A stretch of 64,000 bases of DNA from Candidatus Melainabacteria bacterium (GCA_003151275.1 PLXC01000162.1:1-64000); one strand, 5' to 3'; counted from the stretch's first letter, positions 51,247-60,660 are shown. The notes: generated by a model from the letters alone, not told the origin. Numbers and translations are program-made.

Positions 51247-51964
51247 TAGATTACATGTGCAGTTGTTTCTTTCAGCTGGCTAGTTGTGAGCGTACTGTAG
51301 CCTAGAACAGGCAGATTGACATTCTCGAACACTGTAGAGTGGACATTCAGGCTAACCAGCTGGCCCGTCACGCCTGTTGCGCTAGTGCCAGCAGCAAACG
51401 TAGACGAAGGCGCAAAAAACTGTGTCCATTGAGGTCCATCAATGAAGACATACATTCGCGTACTAATGCCAAGTCCACCGGGTCCGCCCAATAGATTTTT
51501 GATCGGAGCGTAAAGTCCGTTTGCAAATGCTGTAGGAACGAGGTCCAAAGACAATGGACCGGTGGGATTAACACAGTTCCAATAGGACTTTGGAAAATCC
51601 GTATATCCTGTTTTCCATTGCTGGCACAGGACACCGTTTAGACTTACATAGCCATCGAACGAACTAGTTACTGCCATTGACCCGGCATCAACATTAATCA
51701 CATCGACCTGGATCTCATTTTGACTAGCAGTTTTAGTTGCGTGGTTGATCGTAACGGTGCCACCCAATCCAGCCTGTGAGGAATTTGCATTGGCATTGAA
51801 GTGTGCCGTTGAAAGGTTTATAACAGTAGCACATGAACATTCTGAAACTGTTATGACTCCTCCGTCACCACCAGTGCCACCGCCAATGGTGTTGAACCTT
51901 TTGATTCCAGATCAATAGTTGTGTTGCTAAATGAGTTGAGAAAAGGCGCAGAGACAACGATCAC
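51240..51964 (-). pseudogene. Frameshifted fragment of a repetitive secreted/surface protein
   Basis: Two overlapping minus-strand frames read as one protein. The upstream piece (GTG 51964 to stop 51851) gives SAPFLNSFSNTTIDLESKG; the second frame, open from about 51905 to 51240, continues FNTIGGGTGGDGGVITVS, then INLSTAHFNANANSSQAG and GGTVTINHATKTASQNEIQV, typical of Gly/Asn/Thr-rich beta-strand repeats of filamentous-haemagglutinin-like proteins. The join needs a 1-nt shift, for example at the AAAA run (51899-51902). No signal peptide and no intact start remain. The longest intact frame (51240-51767) would be 175 aa. Confidence 0.6.
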
Positions 51965-51986
51965 TCAGGCAGAACAAGAATCTGAA

Positions 51987-52010
51987 GAAGAGCCGCTTTT
52001 GGCTCTTTTT
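51987..52010 (+). terminator. Hairpin-plus-T-run terminator
   Basis: AAGAGCC (51988-51994) pairs with GGCTCTT (52001-52007), loop GCTTTT, then TTT. On the minus strand the same stem is followed by CTTC only, so plus-strand termination is better supported, though the minus-strand gene ending at 52188 could also use it. Confidence 0.6.
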
Positions 52011-52187
52011 GACGCAGCACAAGCGAATAAGCATATTCAACCCGAGAAAGAAAAACCTACATATTGGCGTACCGGCAGCAACCGTGCCACCAAATCCGAT
52101 ACCACAAAAGCGGCAGCGACTTATTGACCGGACTTGAATTGGACTGAATCTGTGAACTACAGACTGACAGAACTGGACCGGACTGAA

Positions 52188-52778
52188 CTACTGGCTGACG
52201 CTCATGGTCTCTATTGCCAGATCACCTGCCATGACAAATGGATCATTGGGCGCCAAGTAATTTTGCGATTTTATATGCCATAGAATTCTCTGCAGTTGTA
52301 TGGCCAGCAATTCGTTTTGTTTGGAAGAAAAAATTGCTGCCCCGATTAGCACTCGGGCTTCCGTTTCAGTCAATGGTTCAAAAATTAATTGAATGTCTTC
52401 GGGTGGCAACTCGCCGGTAGTCAAAAGGCAACGGCAGGCGCGGCCAAGTTCAGGCGACAAAGCGGACTCTTGACCTGGGATTGAGGCAGCGATACGTAAA
52501 AGATGAATCAAGTCTGACGGATCACCGGTGTCTTTAGCACGTTGGACAAGCTCAATAATCTTCCATGCTTTAATTTTGAATTGCTCTTGTAATGAGTCGG
52601 CGTACGTTTTATCGATTGGCGAATCGCCGCTAGTAACAGTTTCAAAGCGCGCAATATAAAAAGAGAGAATTCCATTGGCACTCAAATCAGCACCAACCGG
52701 CAAAAGCTCTAAAAAAAGCGCTTCGGCACCCTCATATTGATTCAACAATAAAGCCGACTGCTGTTCGGTTAAGGCCAT
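52188..52778 (-). CDS. Helical protein of unknown function
   Basis: 196 aa from ATG 52778, with AGGAA 8 nt upstream; a GTG at 52802 is less supported. Almost entirely alpha-helical (LTEQQSALLLNQYEGAEALF, KIKAWKIIELVQRAKDTGD, LGRACRCLLTTGELPPEDIQ). No signal or membrane helix. It stands alone next to a repeat-containing gap. Family not recognised. Confidence 0.72.
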   Translation of the reverse strand: MALTEQQSALLLNQYEGAEALFLELLPVGADLSANGILSFYIARFETVTSGDSPIDKTYADSLQEQFKIKAWKIIELVQRAKDTGDPSDLIHLLRIAASIPGQESALSPELGRACRCLLTTGELPPEDIQLIFEPLTETEARVLIGAAIFSSKQNELLAIQLQRILWHIKSQNYLAPNDPFVMAGDLAIETMSVSQ

Positions 52779-53149
52779 AGTTGCGTTTCCTTTCTTAAGC
52801 ACTCCGTCGCCTTCAGTTCCTTTCGGCTGAGCAGCTTCGCTGCAGTAGCCGAGCAGCTTGCTGCATAGGCACTCCTAGGATCAGCCACCCTCGGGCGGCT
52901 CCAGGCAAAGCCGCTCTCTATGCGCGTACCTGCCGCGCTTCGTTCGCTACTTGCCTCTCCCACAGTAAACAAGCACTGGCCTGCGGTCTAATTGTGCTGC
53001 GCTCCGATAAGTATGGAGGCCCGATGCCAAAGGAGCAAGCGGCTGGCTCAAATTGATTAAAGGATCTTACGAGCCCGCCAGCATGATAACATCACTACCA
53101 TTTGCCAGCTGCTGACCCGTTTCTGAGCATCGAAGAGGTCCTTTTCCAA
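52779..53149. other. Intergenic region with dispersed repeat, upstream of the cysteine desulfurase gene
   Basis: 371 nt without a supported gene. Contains repeat copy C3 (52825-52880) and a GC-rich stretch CCCTCGGGCGGCTCC (about 52888). The cysteine desulfurase ribosome site (GAGG) is at about 53133. Confidence 0.6.
52825..52880 (-). repeat. Dispersed repeat, copy C3 (inverted)
   Basis: On the minus strand it reads CCTAGGAGTGCCTATGCAGC, AAGCTGCTCGGCTACTGCAG, CGAAGCTGCTCAGCCGAAAG, matching the units in cluster C2 (CCTAGGAGCGCCTATGCAGC, AAGCTGCTCGGCTGCTGCAG). Confidence 0.85.
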
Positions 53150-54319
53150 ATGAGCGTCTACTTGGACAACAGCGCCACGACGCGCGTCAGAGAAGAAGTT
53201 ATAGAGGCAATGCAGCCTTATCTTTGTGATAGGTGGGGCAATCCTTCTTCCATACATCGCATGGGTCGCCAAGCGAGAGCGGCCATCGACACCGCTCGGC
53301 AACAAGTCGCTGATCTAATTGGAGCCCATGCTAGCGAGATTCACTTCACGCCCTGTGGAACGTACAGCAACAACGTAGCGATCCTGGGACGCGCACGTTA
53401 TGTGGAAGAAAATCAACTCGGTCGCCATCTGATCACGTCTTGCATAGAACATTCATCTGGACTCGGACCATCGCGCCATCTCGAGTCTCGCGGATGGAGA
53501 GTTAGTTACTTGCATGTTGACAAAGAAGGCTTCGTAGATCTCGATGAACTGCGCGCTTCCATAACACCTGAGACAAGTATCATCTCTTTGATGTACGCAA
53601 ATAATGAAGTTGGCACCGTGCAACCGATTGAGGAAATTGCCAGGATCGCGCAAGAGAAAAACATTTTCTATCACACCGATGCAGTCCAAGCGGCAGGAAA
53701 GATTGCCCTCGATGTCCGCTCATTGCCTGCACAAACAATGAGCTTGTCCGGTCACAAGTTCCATGCTCCTAAGGGCATTGGTGTTCTGTACGTGCGAAAA
53801 GAGGCACAGATGTTGCCGATCATTTTTGGTGGTGGACAGGAAAGGGGTGTATTTCCAGGCACTGAGAATTTGGCCAGCATTGTCGCTATCGGTAAAGCGG
53901 CAGAATTGGCCGCAGAGCATCTGGAAGAGAATTCAAAAAGACTGCGCAGAATCCAAGAAATCTTGATCCAAAAATTGACCGCTGTCGATTGCGTCAGACT
54001 GACCGGGGCTCAAGACTTAAACCGACGCATTCCAGGACACGTCAGCGTCATTGTCCAGGGCACCGTTGGCGAACAATTAGTCAACGACGCAGATTTTAAA
54101 GGCATTTGTATTTCTAGTGTTTCAGCCTGCAGTTCAAGCGCACTTGATCCGTCACACGTATTGAGCTGTATTGGATTTCCACGAGAAGATGTGATGGGTT
54201 CGGCACGAATAACAGCAGGCTGTTTTAATACCATTGAAGAGTGTGAAAAAGCGGCACAAGTGCTCAGTGAGTTATTTGCAAAACGTGCTGCCCAAAACAG
54301 TATAGTAGCTCCTGTCTGA
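53150..54319 (+). CDS. Cysteine desulfurase (NifS/IscS-like)
   Basis: 389 aa from ATG 53150, where the family N-terminus SVYLDNSATTRVREEVIEAM begins; the frame is open from TTG 53102 without homology. PLP enzyme that takes sulfur from cysteine for Fe-S clusters and thiolated cofactors. Motifs: GNPSSIHRMGR, HTDAVQAAGK, PLP lysine in SLSGHKFHAPKG (Lys203) and the catalytic Cys327 in SACSSSALDPSHVL. It has the short IscS/NifS-type loop rather than SufS. No iscU or other Fe-S gene adjoins it; a histidine kinase gene follows after 279 nt, a stretch in which I see nothing. Confidence 0.92.
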   Translation: MSVYLDNSATTRVREEVIEAMQPYLCDRWGNPSSIHRMGRQARAAIDTARQQVADLIGAHASEIHFTPCGTYSNNVAILGRARYVEENQLGRHLITSCIEHSSGLGPSRHLESRGWRVSYLHVDKEGFVDLDELRASITPETSIISLMYANNEVGTVQPIEEIARIAQEKNIFYHTDAVQAAGKIALDVRSLPAQTMSLSGHKFHAPKGIGVLYVRKEAQMLPIIFGGGQERGVFPGTENLASIVAIGKAAELAAEHLEENSKRLRRIQEILIQKLTAVDCVRLTGAQDLNRRIPGHVSVIVQGTVGEQLVNDADFKGICISSVSACSSSALDPSHVLSCIGFPREDVMGSARITAGCFNTIEECEKAAQVLSELFAKRAAQNSIVAPV

Positions 54320-54598
54320 TTAAAATTTGGTCCGATATATTCAGCTTGCGGCGCTCTGCTTTTCAGCGCTGCGCCTCGAACTATGTTACGTGGAAGTTTT
54401 GGCAAACCTTTGGCAGCGAAGATTAAACCCGCACTGCATATGGTGCGCCGCGACTCAGTTCGGACAAGAAGGCTTCGGCGCCCAAAAAACTCATTGGCAG
54501 TTAGGAACGCGCAGCAGGGTTATTGCCGCGCCCTTCAAATTTCGAAACTCGAATGGTTTGTCAGGTGGTTATCAGGCGCCGGGCGTCATCGTACAATA

Positions 54599-56125
54599 AT
54601 GCGGTCTACATCCAGATTATCAAAGCCTTTGGTACTTCCAATCGTGAACCCGGCGAATTTAACCATCGGTCAGAAAGGCTGGATCCTGATTACGATACCG
54701 CTTGTGTTTGAAATAGTAATCGCATCCTCACTGTGGCTTTTGTTTATTCAAGCTGATCATAAAGCGGTGCAGTTATCTTATTCTCGCGACATTATTTTGA
54801 ATCTGGGAAATCTCTCTGCCTTATTGCTCGAAGCCGGCGGTTCGATGTTGACATATGCATATACGAGCAAGCCGAGTCTGGTTGCGGCCAGTCGACACAG
54901 TGAAGAAGAGTGCACGAAAGCGCTGAACAATTTGTTGCGTGTCGCCAACTTAGCTGGTCGAGATGCAGGCGAATATTCGCAATTGAAAAACACTATAACG
55001 GGCGCCATACGCTCCCTGCAGAAATATGAAAGCTCCGATCAAAGTGTTGGCATGCTTAGCCGCGTAAATTCTCTGCGGAAAGAACTTCAAGTAGTGCATC
55101 AAAATTTGAAAATCATAATCGATCACCTCAGCGAAATTGAGAAACAAATAGAACGAAAAGAGACTGAGGCAGACAAGCAACTCAAGTCGAAAATACAATT
55201 TCTTTTGATCTTCTTTATTGCAGCCAGCGTCGTTCTATCTGCGCTGTTGGCACGATTTTTCTTTTCCAACATTGCCTTACGGATAAGTAAAATCGAAGAG
55301 AATTCAAGACGTGTCGGTTTCCGAGACGAACTGCCGCCGGCACTAACTGGCGATGACGAGCTGGCGAGACTTGATCGGACCTTGCATCAGGCCGCCAATG
55401 ACCTTGCTGCTTCTGAACGTAAGAAACAAATGATGGTGGCAATGATCAGCCATGATTTGCGTTCTCCGCTCTTGTCCTTGCAGGGAACGCTCGCCCTTTT
55501 ATTGGCAGGGGCGTGTGGAGTGATGCCAGAAAAAGCTCAAACGCGCCTTGAGAAGGCTGAAAAAAGCTTGGAGAGGTTGATAGCGATGATCACAGATTTT
55601 CTTGATCTGGAAAAATTTAGCGCTTCAGATGCGGTGATCAGCTTGAACCTGACTGACACTAAATTTCAAAAACTGTTTGACGAAACTATGCTTTCTGTAG
55701 AAATGCTTGCGGAAGAGTCCTCTGTAAAAATCATCTGTTCCGGTGGAGAGGTCACTTTTGCTATCGACATGAATTTGATGGTCAGGCTGTTTAGTAACTT
55801 GCTCTCAAACGCGATAAAGTTCTCTCCTCACAACTCAACCATTGAAGTGCACGCACAAAATGACTCCAGTGGCGTATTCATTACCGTAACAGATCATGGT
55901 TGCGGCATCGACTCAAACTCGCTAGATTTTCTCTTCGAACCTTTTTTTCAGACCAGGGAAGGCTCGAGACAGGAAAATAGTTCAGGATTAGGTCTTGCAG
56001 TTTGTCGAGAAATAGCCAGAAGACACAAAGGGGAAATCACAGTGCGTAGCAAAGTTGGTGTGGGCACTGAGTTTCGAGTATCAATTCCGAATCTTGGCGC
56101 AACGGTTGAATCCAAGATTAGTTAG
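54599..56125 (+). CDS. Membrane sensor histidine kinase
   Basis: 508 aa from ATG 54599; the frame is open to 54383, but those residues are basic and non-homologous, and neither start has a good ribosome site. Topology: TM1 (about 27-49), a helical external/sensor region (about 52-198, CHASE3-like heptads), TM2 (about 200-222), a HAMP-like linker, HisKA with phospho-acceptor His285 in MISHDLRSPL, and a HATPase domain with N box LLSNAIKFSP, G1 DHGCGIDS and G2 SGLGLAV. It should autophosphorylate and pass phosphate to a response regulator. The only adjacent receiver is a truncated remnant on the opposite strand. Confidence 0.9.
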   Translation: MRSTSRLSKPLVLPIVNPANLTIGQKGWILITIPLVFEIVIASSLWLLFIQADHKAVQLSYSRDIILNLGNLSALLLEAGGSMLTYAYTSKPSLVAASRHSEEECTKALNNLLRVANLAGRDAGEYSQLKNTITGAIRSLQKYESSDQSVGMLSRVNSLRKELQVVHQNLKIIIDHLSEIEKQIERKETEADKQLKSKIQFLLIFFIAASVVLSALLARFFFSNIALRISKIEENSRRVGFRDELPPALTGDDELARLDRTLHQAANDLAASERKKQMMVAMISHDLRSPLLSLQGTLALLLAGACGVMPEKAQTRLEKAEKSLERLIAMITDFLDLEKFSASDAVISLNLTDTKFQKLFDETMLSVEMLAEESSVKIICSGGEVTFAIDMNLMVRLFSNLLSNAIKFSPHNSTIEVHAQNDSSGVFITVTDHGCGIDSNSLDFLFEPFFQTREGSRQENSSGLGLAVCREIARRHKGEITVRSKVGVGTEFRVSIPNLGATVESKIS

Positions 56126-56232
56126 AAGCCTCCCTCAGGGCGAAGGTTGACTGAGTGTTTTTCGGCTTGCAGCCACGATTTCAGGACATCAACGGATTCA
56201 TGATCGTCGTCCACTATTAGAATTTTGACCAT
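56122..56232 (-). pseudogene. Truncated response-regulator receiver domain
   Basis: ATG 56232 to TAA 56122 encodes 36 residues beginning MVKILIVDDDHESVDVLKSW and continuing LQAEKHSVNL, unmistakably beta1-alpha1-beta2 of a CheY-like receiver with the DDD acidic pocket. It stops before the phospho-acceptor Asp, so it cannot function. Its stop overlaps the end of the histidine kinase gene (tail to tail). It is the last reading frame in the minus-strand cysK-cysE direction. The remainder of the domain is not found in the kinase-gene side. Confidence 0.75.
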
Positions 56233-56272
56233 ACAGCAAATCCGCAGAGTGGTTGGAGTTTAGTTGCAGGGG

Positions 56273-57055
56273 CTAAATTCCAGCACCGTGCAAAAATATG
56301 TCCACAGCATCGGAAGATGCATTAACAGAGACAGGTGCATGTCCGATATGAACAACGTTACCTGAATGAGAGGGGCGCTTTACGCCGGTTGTTGTTGGTT
56401 CGAACATCGGTACCGCCTGGATGCGTTCGACGTGCTTTTCCAGTTTTGCCAGCTTGTCGCGCAGACATTTAATTGCCTCAGCTTCGATATCCGGCACTGG
56501 ATCGCTGACGCGCACTCCTTCACGAAATATGACTCGACCCGGCACGCCAACGACGATGCAATCATCTGGAACTTCTTTGAGCAAAATGGAACCGGAAGCA
56601 ACTTGAACGTTGTTGCCGACGATAAAGCCACCGAGTATCTGTGCTCCGCTGCCGACGACAACTGAATTGCCGAGTGTCGGATGTCGCTTGGTATCGCGTG
56701 AGAGTGCGCCCATCCGAGCAGCAGCTTGCGCCCCCAGCGTCACCCCTTGATAGAGCACGCAGTCATCGCCGATTTCGGTGGTTTCACCAATGACGACACC
56801 CAACCCATGGTCGATGAATAACCTGCTGCCAATTTTTGCACCAGGATGAATCTCAATGCCGGTCAAAAACCGGCCGAATTGTGAGAAGCTGCGAGCAAAA
56901 AGACGGACGGTTTTGTTCTTTGTTTGCCACAATCGATGAGCCAATCTATACAGCAGAATGGCGTGAAACCCGGGATAACAGAGGAAAACTTCTGCTCGGC
57001 TGCGTGCTGCCGGATCTTTCATCAGGATGTTCTCTACTTCTTCCCTTACGCTCAT
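56273..57055 (-). CDS. cysE: Serine O-acetyltransferase
   Basis: 260 aa. It acetylates serine with acetyl-CoA to O-acetylserine, the substrate of CysK. The N-terminal helical part (FLCYPGFHAILLYRLAHRLW) leads into a left-handed beta-helix with hexapeptide repeats: GIEIHPGAKIGSRLFIDHG, GVVIGETTEIGDDCVLYQGV, TLGAQAAARMGALSRDTKRH, PTLGNSVVVGSGAQILGG. The His of FIDHG is the catalytic base. It has a C-terminal extension of about 70 residues. It lies 112 nt after cysK on the same strand. Confidence 0.93.
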   Translation of the reverse strand: MSVREEVENILMKDPAARSRAEVFLCYPGFHAILLYRLAHRLWQTKNKTVRLFARSFSQFGRFLTGIEIHPGAKIGSRLFIDHGLGVVIGETTEIGDDCVLYQGVTLGAQAAARMGALSRDTKRHPTLGNSVVVGSGAQILGGFIVGNNVQVASGSILLKEVPDDCIVVGVPGRVIFREGVRVSDPVPDIEAEAIKCLRDKLAKLEKHVERIQAVPMFEPTTTGVKRPSHSGNVVHIGHAPVSVNASSDAVDIFLHGAGI

Positions 57056-57167
57056 AAACTTCGCCTCGATCTCTATGTTGATGCTGCTTTATGTTTGACT
57101 ACTCTGTCCGGATTGCTCTTTATCCCAACCGCTCCTCATCACGACTGCGTTTTATGAGGATCAGCCT

Positions 57168-58181
57168 CTATGTCGACGCAGTCACTGGTTCTTGAGGCAC
57201 GCTCGCGTTAGCGGTGGCCACTTCTGGCACCAAATCAGCAAAGAGCGCCGTAGAAAGGTATCGCTCTCCGGTGCTTGGCAAAATAATAACTATCATCTTG
57301 CCTTTATTCTCGGGGCGTTTAGCAATTTCCACTGCAGCAAAGGCTGCTGCACCACTACTGATACCACACAAGAGTCCCTCTTCAGCGGCCAAGCGCCTCC
57401 CCCATTCCAGAGCCTGATCGTTTGTCACTTGAAACACTTCGTCGATTACTGAAAGGTCCAAAACACTTGGCACAAAACCGGCGCCGATGCCTTGAATTTT
57501 GTGAGGTCCAGGCTTCAGAGGTACACCTTGCAGAGTTTGAGTCAGAACCGGGCTGTCAGTTGGTTCTAAGGCAATTATCTGCACACTCGGCTTTCTTTCT
57601 TTCAAAACTTGACCGACACCAGTTATGGTGCCACCGGTGCCGACACCAGCAATGAAAATATCGACCTTGCCTTCAGTGTCACGCCAAATTTCCTCAGCCG
57701 TTGTCTCACGATGAATTTTGGGATTGGCTGGATTATCGAATTGTTGGGGCATGAACGAATTCGGGGTTGTAGCTAGAAGTTCAGTAGCTTTATTGATCGC
57801 CCCGCGCATACCTTCGGCTCCAGGAGTAAGAACCAGTTCAGCTCCCAACGCAGCCAAAAGCTTTCGTCGCTCAACTGACATAGTGTCAGGCATAGTCAAA
57901 ATCAACTTGTATTGTCTGGCGGCGGCGACAAAGGCAAGCGCTATACCAGTGTTCCCGGAAGTCGGCTCGATTAAGGTGGTATGCCCCCTTTTGATCAATC
58001 CAGCCTTTTCCGCTTCATTAATCATCGATATGCCGATCCTGTCTTTCACAGAACCGAGCGGATTGTGCGATTCAAGCTTCGCAGCAATGATCGTATCGCC
58101 TGGCAATGAGGCGGTAAGCCGATTTAGTCGCACCATGGGCGTATTGCCGATCAATTCAGTGACATCTTTAGCAATGGGCAT
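57168..58181 (-). CDS. cysK: Cysteine synthase A (O-acetylserine sulfhydrylase)
   Basis: 337 aa PLP enzyme making cysteine from O-acetylserine and sulfide. Motifs: [19 protein letters not shown] lysine in [11 protein letters not shown] (Lys46), [35 protein letters not shown] and [11 protein letters not shown]. It lacks CBS domains, unlike the cystathionine beta-synthase at 35546. With cysE downstream it forms a full assimilatory cysteine pathway from serine. Confidence 0.94.
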   Translation of the reverse strand: MPIAKDVTELIGNTPMVRLNRLTASLPGDTIIAAKLESHNPLGSVKDRIGISMINEAEKAGLIKRGHTTLIEPTSGNTGIALAFVAAARQYKLILTMPDTMSVERRKLLAALGAELVLTPGAEGMRGAINKATELLATTPNSFMPQQFDNPANPKIHRETTAEEIWRDTEGKVDIFIAGVGTGGTITGVGQVLKERKPSVQIIALEPTDSPVLTQTLQGVPLKPGPHKIQGIGAGFVPSVLDLSVIDEVFQVTNDQALEWGRRLAAEEGLLCGISSGAAAFAAVEIAKRPENKGKMIVIILPSTGERYLSTALFADLVPEVATANASVPQEPVTAST

Positions 58182-58280
58182 GCGTTGAGCTCCTGCAGTT
58201 GCGAAACGTGATAATTATCCGTCGCGTGCCTTATACTTTAAGCAATTTTTTTCAAATATAACGATATTGCTTGCTTAGAA

Positions 58281-59249
58281 TTATGGGGACAGACAGCGTT
58301 CAAGGTCGGCACGTAGTTGTTCTTTCTCGTTAGGCGCGACGCCGACGTGAACAGCTTGGACTATGCCACTTTTATCAATTACAACGGTCTGCGGAAGCGC
58401 CTCAACGAGGAAAGCCGAATCCACTCTCAGTGAGCCAGCCACTCCTTTCAGATCGATTTTTAGAGCCTGCAGGTAGTTTTTAGATAATTGCGGATCTTCG
58501 TCTCCAGCTATTGCGTATACAGCGACGCCTCGTTCTCTAAAATCATGAGCGATTTGCGCCAGGATTGGCAAACTTGTCCGACAAGGACCGCACCAGGTAG
58601 CCCAGAAATCCAGCAGCACAACAGATTTCCCCTTCAAAGAGGAAAGCATCACGGGCTCACCGTCAAAGGTTTTTAGCAACACGTCAGGGGCTGGCTTGTG
58701 GACAAGTTGTTCAGCCGGATAATGCTTTTTAAATATGCCAATGAGCATCATAATTAATGCCGTGACAAGGAGCATAAACGTAGCAACGAAAATCGATTGC
58801 ACGATTACGGCGCGCAGAAGCGGAATGCCATGCGCCATCCTCAGTCCAATAACAGCCAGACAGCAAGCCCAGATTAAGCCAATCGGAGCAGTGTAAGGCG
58901 AAGACAAAAAGACTAGCGGTGCGCACGAATATGCGCCGACGATGAAAATTCTTTTGAAGGTGGCCTTGCCGCCAAACACTCGTCCCAACTTCGCTGCAGC
59001 GAAGGCGTATAAACAAACTACGGCGAGAGCGAGCACGGAATAGGATGGAAACGATTTGGCAAGCGCTTCGGCGATCAAAAGTGGTGGCAAAGTGCGGTCG
59101 CTAGCGACCCGAATCAGTGAAAAGATGAACGTCATAACGACGACAAAAAATACGGACCAAGGGAGCTTCTGTTCCATTAAGGCTGCAGCAAAAAACCGGC
59201 TTGGCTTAGTAATCAGAAGAAGATATTTTTCGGCCGTCTTAAAGTGCAT
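58281..59249 (-). CDS. Yip1-like membrane domain fused to TlpA-type thioredoxin domain
   Basis: 322 aa. The first 172 residues form about five membrane helices with a Yip1-family pattern (LPWSVFFVVVMTFIFSLIRV; FKRIFIVGAYSCAPLVFLSS). Residues 185-322 are a redoxin: KPAPDVLLKTFDGEPVMLSS, active-site WCGPC (219-223) after LLDFWAT, and an E-to-P loop (ALPQTVVIDKSG). The active site should face the outside of the cytoplasmic membrane if the five-span count is right. It lies between cysK and a DUF1292 gene in the same direction. Probably a thiol-disulfide enzyme of the envelope. Confidence 0.85.
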   Translation of the reverse strand: MHFKTAEKYLLLITKPSRFFAAALMEQKLPWSVFFVVVMTFIFSLIRVASDRTLPPLLIAEALAKSFPSYSVLALAVVCLYAFAAAKLGRVFGGKATFKRIFIVGAYSCAPLVFLSSPYTAPIGLIWACCLAVIGLRMAHGIPLLRAVIVQSIFVATFMLLVTALIMMLIGIFKKHYPAEQLVHKPAPDVLLKTFDGEPVMLSSLKGKSVVLLDFWATWCGPCRTSLPILAQIAHDFRERGVAVYAIAGDEDPQLSKNYLQALKIDLKGVAGSLRVDSAFLVEALPQTVVIDKSGIVQAVHVGVAPNEKEQLRADLERCLSP

Positions 59250-59332
59250 ATTAATCGATCAAATAAAAATCAGTATCACGAGTGATGGCACCATCGCGGC
59301 GTCAACCTGCGATCCGAAACTTATTTCTCGAT

Positions 59333-59650
59333 TTATTCTTCGCCGGCGTTTTCTTGTTCGCTCTGACGCGCCAATTCTTCAACGTGAGCGACGACACGCT
59401 CAAACTCGTCATCGCTTTCAATTGTTTGGAAAATTGATTGATCTTCTCGTTGGATTAAGCGCATGATGACGAGCGAGCCGTCTTCTTCTTCAGCGCTTTC
59501 GTTTTTCACATCACCCATCTTTAAGAGCAGGGCATATTCTTGATTATCAAACTCAAATATGTCAAGAATCTGACATGAGTAAGAATGCCCGTCCTCTCCT
59601 TCAAGCGTGATCATCGCTTCTTCTTGCTGGGTCTGTGCTTCGTTATTCAT
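59333..59650 (-). CDS. DUF1292-family protein
   Basis: 105 aa acidic protein. Pattern EAMITLEGEDGHSYSCQILD, IFEFDNQEYALLLKMG and LVIMRLIQREDQSIFQTIES matches the DUF1292/YrzB family, small cytoplasmic proteins of unknown role common in Firmicutes and cyanobacteria-related genomes. Its start overlaps the K+ channel gene stop by 4 nt (ATGA), so the two are coupled. Confidence 0.85.
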   Translation of the reverse strand: MNNEAQTQQEEAMITLEGEDGHSYSCQILDIFEFDNQEYALLLKMGDVKNESAEEEDGSLVIMRLIQREDQSIFQTIESDDEFERVVAHVEELARQSEQENAGEE

Positions 59651-60660
59651 TGCAATTCCTCAAGTTTTTGCTTACAGGCCAGGGCGGCAAGTGTTTTTAG
59701 CTCTTGTTCAGTACCCAAGGCTATCAATTCATCACCCTCGTGGAAGATCAATTCGGGGGAAGGATTGGTCATCAGCTTACCACTTTGATTCACCGCGAGG
59801 ATCATAGCGCCTGATGTTTGTTTTATGTTTGCGTCCTTTAAGGTCAATCCAACCATGGACGACCGCTCATCAAGCTTGATTTGCTCCATGCGCAAATCGT
59901 AAGCTGAGCTATGCATAACCACGTCCAGGAATTCAGTCACTAATGGATGCGTGACAGCTGTAGCCATTCTTCGTCCACAGATCACATATGGCGAAATAAC
60001 CATACTTGCTCCAGCTCTGCGCAATTTAGCTTCAGAGCCTGGATTGGCGGCTCTTGACACGATCGTGATCGCTTCATTCAAGCCCTTGGCCGACAACGCT
60101 ATAAATGTATTGGCAGTGTCATCGGGCAGACAGCAGACGATACCGCTTGCTTTTTCAATTTGAGCGTCGAGCAACACCTCATCATTTGAAGCGTCTCCAA
60201 GGAGCACCAGCAAACCTTCTCCTTCTGCCTTTCTGACGCGCTCTGGATCGGCCTCGACGATGACAAAAGGAATTTTATTCTGACGAAAATGTTTCGTTAC
60301 TTCCTGTCCAGTTCTGCCATATCCACAGACGATCTGGTGCCCAACAAGCTTGACAATTCGATGCTTCATGCGCCTAAGACCAAAGTTCAGTTCGAGAAAG
60401 ATTTCTACCATGTCCGACAAGACATACAGAACTATACCGGCACCAATCAAGATCAGGACAATCGTATAAATTTTTCCCGAATCTGATAAAGCGTGAGTTT
60501 CTCCATAACCTACCGTTGTAACGGTTATTACCGTCATATAAAGCGCGTCGAGAAATTTCCAATGCTCGACCAACATAAAGCCGGAGGTCCCTACCAAGAT
60601 GAGGACCCAGAGCCGAATTATGTCGTTTAAAAAACGTTGTAAAAGAGAGCTATTCAACAA
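59647..60660 (-). CDS. RCK-gated two-span K+ channel
   Basis: 337 aa, TTG start. Pore module: TM1 (about 15-33), selectivity filter TTVGYG (48-53) and TM2 (about 62-83), the MthK-like two-helix arrangement. Then an RCK/TrkA-N domain with nucleotide-binding GYGRTG (113-118) and acidic VEAD, and a TrkA-C domain (about 255-330). It gates potassium flux in response to a nucleotide or ion ligand. It heads the minus-strand run through the DUF1292, thioredoxin, cysK and cysE genes, and is divergent from atpD. Confidence 0.92.
   Translation of the reverse strand: MLNSSLLQRFLNDIIRLWVLILVGTSGFMLVEHWKFLDALYMTVITVTTVGYGETHALSDSGKIYTIVLILIGAGIVLYVLSDMVEIFLELNFGLRRMKHRIVKLVGHQIVCGYGRTGQEVTKHFRQNKIPFVIVEADPERVRKAEGEGLLVLLGDASNDEVLLDAQIEKASGIVCCLPDDTANTFIALSAKGLNEAITIVSRAANPGSEAKLRRAGASMVISPYVICGRRMATAVTHPLVTEFLDVVMHSSAYDLRMEQIKLDERSSMVGLTLKDANIKQTSGAMILAVNQSGKLMTNPSPELIFHEGDELIALGTEQELKTLAALACKQKLEELQ

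Noticed and set aside
51921..52127. Plus-strand frame of 68 codons
   Set aside because: Contains a terminator hairpin (51987-52010), no ribosome site, and overlaps the decayed surface-protein gene.
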